A DNA stretch of 64,000 nt from Pelomonas cellulosilytica (GTDB taxonomy: Bacteria > Pseudomonadota > Gammaproteobacteria > Burkholderiales > Burkholderiaceae_C): the NCBI RefSeq assembly GCF_021353265.1, contig NZ_JAJTWU010000008.1, positions 268,717-332,716 of the forward strand, in the 5' to 3' direction. Every line of letters starts with the position of its first letter. Positions within the stretch are counted from its first letter, which is position 1. Shown piece by piece: positions 60,777-64,000 of the stretch. The notes below the pieces were generated by a model. That model saw only the letters and a program-made list of their open reading frames with translations, ran no database searches and was not told the origin of the DNA. A program made the translations under genes and the position numbers.

Positions 60777-61529
60777 ATGAAACCAACACCAGGAGGTACC
60801 TTGAAGGATAAATCGGACGTTGTTGCGCCGCGCCGCGGTTTTCTCAAATCAGTTGCCGCTGCCGGGGTCGCTCTGCCCCTGGTGCCGGGAAGGTCTGAAG
60901 CCGCCGATTCGGCTGCCAGCCAGCCCGTGGCGCTTCCGGCACCCGCGGCGGGTTACGTTTGTCTCAGCCAGGACGAGGCGGCCTTCGTGGAGGCAATCGT
61001 CAACGTGATGTGTCCCGCTGACGAATACACGCCGAATGGCGTGGACTGCGGCCTGGCCGTCTACATCGATCGGCAACTCGCCGGCGATTTCGGCCGCGGT
61101 GCCCGGCGGTACATGCGCGGGCCCTGGCACGCGGGCAAGCCGGAGCATGGTTACCAGTCACCACTGCCGCCGGAGCAGTTCTTTAAATTGGGGTTGGCTG
61201 CAGCCGATGCAGCCTGCGAGGTAGCGCACGGCAAGCCCTTCGACCAGCTCGAGCCCGCGCAGGCGGACACCTTTTTGAAGCGCCTGGCGGTCGGGGAAAT
61301 CACGGATCCGAGCCTGAATATGGCTTCCTGGTTCAACGAAATCGTCTTGCCCTTGTTCAATCAGGCGTGCTTTGCGGACCCGATATACGGTGGCAATAAC
61401 GACAAGATATTTTGGCGCCTCATCGGCTATCCCGGCCTGCCTGCAACAAACACCATCAATATGGTGCAGTACCGCGGCAAACCATTTCCAGGCGCTAAGG
61501 ATCCGAAGTCCATCGCAGATTTCAGCTGA
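60777..61529 (+). CDS. Tat-exported small subunit of a GMC dehydrogenase (gluconate 2-dehydrogenase subunit 3)
   Basis: The 250-residue protein starts with a twin-arginine signal (APRRGFLKSVAAAGVALPLVPG) and has the subunit-3 pattern LSQDEAAFVEAIVNVMCPADEYTPNG and LPLFNQACFADPIYGGN. The subunit helps export and anchor the flavoprotein subunit in the periplasm. A GAAGGA site lies upstream of ATG 60777. It precedes the GMC flavoprotein by 9 bp. Confidence 0.9.
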   Translation: MKPTPGGTLKDKSDVVAPRRGFLKSVAAAGVALPLVPGRSEAADSAASQPVALPAPAAGYVCLSQDEAAFVEAIVNVMCPADEYTPNGVDCGLAVYIDRQLAGDFGRGARRYMRGPWHAGKPEHGYQSPLPPEQFFKLGLAAADAACEVAHGKPFDQLEPAQADTFLKRLAVGEITDPSLNMASWFNEIVLPLFNQACFADPIYGGNNDKIFWRLIGYPGLPATNTINMVQYRGKPFPGAKDPKSIADFS

Positions 61530-61538
61530 GGAAAAGAC

Positions 61539-63299
61539 GTGGCTACAACACTCAAGAAGCGCACGCTCGTCGTGATTGGCGGAGGCCTGACGGCTGCCCT
61601 CGCGGCGCGCCAAACCACCGCGGCAGGTATCGACACATTGGTCCTGGAGCGCGGCGGTGACCACACCAACGGCGCTGCGGCAAAGCTTCCCAGTCAGCGC
61701 GACGATCTGCGCTGGGACACCAACCAGGGCCTGATTCAGAACTGGGCGACAGAGACCTACACGCTGCGGCACAGTCGCAGTGAAACGGCGCTGCCTGTGC
61801 GTTGGATGGAAGCCTTCCTGCCGGGCTCCGGCTTGGGCGGCGCGGCAAACCATTGGAACGGCCACACGTGGCGCTGGGCAGAGTACGACCCCGAGCTGCG
61901 TTCGCGCTTCCTCTCGCGCTACGGCAAAGCCGCCATTCCCGCCGACATGCCGGTCCAGGACTGGGGCACGACCTACGCGGAGATGGAGCCGTATCACGAC
62001 CTTTTCGAGAAGCTGTTTGGCATCTCGGGCAAGGCCGGCAACCTGAAGGGCGAGATCCAGGCCGGCGGAAATCCGTTCGAAGGGCCGAGACAAAACGAGT
62101 ATCCACAAAAGCCGCTCGAACTCACCGAGTCCGGGCTGCTATTCCAAGACGTCGCCACCAAGCTTGGTTACAAGCCCTTTCCGACCCCGGCGGCAAACTC
62201 ATCCTCTGCCTACACCAACCCGGACGGGCAAAAACTCGGGCAGTGCCAATACTGCGGACATTGCGAACGCTTCATCTGCGAGGCCAAAGCCAAAGCCTCG
62301 CCGCAGGTCCTCCTGTACCCGATGCTCAAAGAGCGCAAGAACTTCGAGGTGCGGCTGCATTGCCATGTGCTGGGCCTGCAATACGACGCCAAAGGCAAGA
62401 AGGTCCTGGGCGTGCGTTATGTGAATCTGTTGACGGGCGAAGAGTACCTGCAGCCCGCCGACGTGGTGCTGCTGGGCGCCTTCACCATGAGCAATACCAA
62501 GCTGTTGCTCACCAGCCGAATCGGCAAGCCCTATGACCCGCTGACCAACACCGGCGTCGTGGGTAAAAACTTCTGCTATCAGCCAAATAACGGCATGGCA
62601 CTCTTCATGAAGGACCGCTGGTTCAATCCGTTCCTCGCGACAGGCTCAACGCAGGTCGTGATCGACGAATTCAACAACGACAACTTCGACCACAGCGGCC
62701 TGGGGTTCCTGGGGGGCGGCAGCCTGGGTGTCAGCACCTTCCATGGGCGGCCGATCACGGCTCGTCTTCTTCCTCCCGGGACGCCCATGTGGGGAACGGC
62801 CTGGAAGCGCGCCAACGCTGACTGGTATGCGCATGCGATGACCTTGACCATTCAGGGCAGTTGCTACCCACATCGCGAGAACTATCTCGATCTCGATCCC
62901 ACCTATACGGATGCCTATGGGCAGCCGCTGGTGCGGATGAATTTCGATTGGCGCCCCAACGAAGTCAAGATGTCCGCCTACGTCACCGCCAAGATGCAGG
63001 AGATCGCGAAGGCATTCGGCGCGGACATTCTCAGTCCTGCGGTGCCGAGAAAACCGCCTTTCGACGTTCGGCAATACCAGTCGACCCATGTCACCGGCGG
63101 AACGATCATGGGAGCCGATCCTCACTCCAGTGTGGTGTCGCCGCACCTGCAGCACTGGGATGCAAACAATTTGTTTGTGGTGGGTGCTTCGGTCTACCCG
63201 CACAACTCCGGGTTCAACCCGACCGGCCCCTTGGCAGCGCTTGCGCTGCGTGTGGGCCACGACATCACGAACTATGTTCAGCGGCCTAGGCTGCTTTGA
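61539..63299 (+). CDS. GMC-family flavoprotein dehydrogenase, large subunit
   Basis: The 586-residue protein has FAD motif VVIGGGLTAALAARQTTAA, GSGLGGAANHWNGHTWR, a late THVTGGTIMGADPHSSV (active-site His region) and C-terminal NPTGPLAALALRVGHDI. It is the large subunit of a gluconate/alcohol/sorbitol type dehydrogenase; the substrate is unknown. GTG 61539 follows GAGG. It probably passes electrons to the cytochrome c encoded after it. Confidence 0.92.
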   Translation: MATTLKKRTLVVIGGGLTAALAARQTTAAGIDTLVLERGGDHTNGAAAKLPSQRDDLRWDTNQGLIQNWATETYTLRHSRSETALPVRWMEAFLPGSGLGGAANHWNGHTWRWAEYDPELRSRFLSRYGKAAIPADMPVQDWGTTYAEMEPYHDLFEKLFGISGKAGNLKGEIQAGGNPFEGPRQNEYPQKPLELTESGLLFQDVATKLGYKPFPTPAANSSSAYTNPDGQKLGQCQYCGHCERFICEAKAKASPQVLLYPMLKERKNFEVRLHCHVLGLQYDAKGKKVLGVRYVNLLTGEEYLQPADVVLLGAFTMSNTKLLLTSRIGKPYDPLTNTGVVGKNFCYQPNNGMALFMKDRWFNPFLATGSTQVVIDEFNNDNFDHSGLGFLGGGSLGVSTFHGRPITARLLPPGTPMWGTAWKRANADWYAHAMTLTIQGSCYPHRENYLDLDPTYTDAYGQPLVRMNFDWRPNEVKMSAYVTAKMQEIAKAFGADILSPAVPRKPPFDVRQYQSTHVTGGTIMGADPHSSVVSPHLQHWDANNLFVVGASVYPHNSGFNPTGPLAALALRVGHDITNYVQRPRLL

Positions 63300-63342
63300 G
63301 CGACCGTCCACCTGAATCCTGCAACTTATAGGAGCCTTCCCA

Positions 63343-63702
63343 ATGAAAAAGTCACTTCTCGGCGTTGCCAGCGCCATTGCGCTCTCCAGCTCGGCGATGG
63401 CTCAGGATATTGCCGCCGGAAAAGTCGCATTCAACCAGTGCGTCGCATGCCATTCGGTCGACGGTAACAACGGTGCAGGTCCCAGCCTGAAGGGGATCGA
63501 TGGTCGCAAGGCCGGCAGCTTTCCCGGGTTTCGGTACAGCCGAGCAATGAAATCGGCATCCGTCAACTGGAACACCCAAACGCTGGATACCTACCTTACG
63601 GACCCACAAAAACTGGTTCCCGGGAACGTGATGCCGTTTTCCGGCGTCGCCGACGCAAAGCAGCGCGCTGATCTGGTCGCATATCTTTCGTCGTTGAAGT
63701 AA
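63343..63702 (+). CDS. Periplasmic class I cytochrome c
   Basis: The 119-residue protein has signal peptide MKKSLLGVASAIALSSSAMA, haem motif FNQCVACHSVDG and the axial Met in VMPFSGVADAKQRAD. The class I fold is complete. It is 43 bp after the GMC flavoprotein and is its likely electron acceptor. Confidence 0.93.
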   Translation: MKKSLLGVASAIALSSSAMAQDIAAGKVAFNQCVACHSVDGNNGAGPSLKGIDGRKAGSFPGFRYSRAMKSASVNWNTQTLDTYLTDPQKLVPGNVMPFSGVADAKQRADLVAYLSSLK

Positions 63703-63945
63703 CTCCGACAGCCAGCATCGGAAATTCGCTTGCGGACGATATCGCACGCCCCATCAAACGCAGGCGAAACATCGGGGCTGTGAGCCGCGCCTATTGTTGG
63801 CTGCGGCGCCTGCAGCGGCACACGCCGACCAAGGGCTGCATTGCAGAGTGAAGGTCGGCCCGCTGGCGGGCGAGCTGTTTGACTTTGTTGCCCAGGGGCG
63901 CGAGCCAATTCATTCGTGGCCCAGGCGGATCATTTGGAGAGCTCG

Positions 63946-64000
63946 ATGAGCACTGTCGTCGTACTTTTGTCTGCTTTCGTCCTGTCGATCATTGCGTTAG
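63946..64000 (+). CDS. Start of a membrane protein (3' truncated by window edge)
   Basis: ATG 63946 follows a GGAGA ribosome site and opens a frame of 18 codons, MSTVVVLLSAFVLSIIAL, a hydrophobic transmembrane or signal segment, that runs off the window. It is probably a further subunit or unrelated membrane protein; no more can be said. Confidence 0.5.
   Translation, partial: MSTVVVLLSAFVLSIIAL

Overview
The window is a 64 kb piece of a high-GC chromosome that carries most of a molybdenum-nitrogenase (nif) island. The gene set points to a betaproteobacterial diazotroph, most likely a Burkholderiales member of the Rubrivivax/Ideonella/Roseateles type (an inference from gene content and protein style, not a database result): fixCX, an oxygen-sensitive type NifA without nifL, draT/draG, a Rieske-type ferredoxin and degenerate GC-rich intergenic repeats. 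nifU, nifV, nifW, nifM, modABC and rnf are not in the window.

Layout. 1-3.7 kb: end of fixC, fixX, an Rrf2 regulator and nifA. 3.7-8.3 kb: an accessory stretch with a DUF1348/TetR pair and its palindromic operators, a ParD/ParE-like toxin-antitoxin pair, an Imm33-like gene, a lipoprotein and repeat-rich spacers. 8.3-19 kb: a pseudo-receiver gene divergent from a long nifB operon (nifB, fdxN, iscA-like, TPR, LRV, two nifZ, nifS, nifT, a DegT homologue, a SIR2 homologue, a 2Fe-2S ferredoxin, an amine-oxidase-like flavoprotein). 19-21.4 kb: modE, a small molybdopterin oxidoreductase and modD, with matching palindromes. 21.4-30 kb: a sigma54-preceded operon (AAA+ ATPase, HepT-like, luciferase-like, 87-aa protein, DUF2779) plus an HD-only Cca relative, a rhodanese-ankyrin fusion and a SagB-type nitroreductase. 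30.3-33.3 kb: draG, draT, an unknown protein and a truncated globin, divergent from nifHDK. 33.7-43.3 kb: nifHDK, hscB, GST, Rieske ferredoxin, nifE and a YkgJ-type protein. 43.4-46.8 kb: non-nif genes inserted between nifE and nifN. 47-56.7 kb: nifN-nifX-DUF269-DUF683-fdxB-nifQ-FeSI ferredoxin and accessory genes including a ferredoxin-diiron fusion and an ArsC/NifO-like gene. 57-64 kb: an ordinary region with a hydrolase, a PucR regulator and a GMC dehydrogenase/cytochrome c locus.

How it works together. FixABCX feeds electrons to ferredoxins (fdxN, fdxB, 2Fe-2S proteins) and NifH; NifB, NifE/N, NifX, NifQ and the molybdenum genes build FeMo-cofactor; NifS, HscB, the IscA-like protein and NifZ serve Fe-S assembly; DraT/DraG switch NifH on and off by ADP-ribosylation. 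I read sigma54 -24/-12 elements (GG-N10-GC) in front of nifA, nifB, the receiver gene, the AAA+ operon, the globin-draTG operon, nifH, the Rieske gene, nifE, nifN and the ferredoxin-diiron gene, and exact NifA-type TGT-N10-ACA sites near nifB, nifH and the AAA+ operon. Two of these lie between divergent promoters and may serve both sides. This ties several poorly understood genes to the nif regulon. A recurrent theme is proteins of familiar enzyme or regulator families that have lost a key residue: a receiver without its Asp, a SIR2 without the HG motif, a DegT without its PLP lysine, an Rrf2 protein without its cysteines, a Cca HD domain with HK, and HepT-like proteins without the RNase motif.
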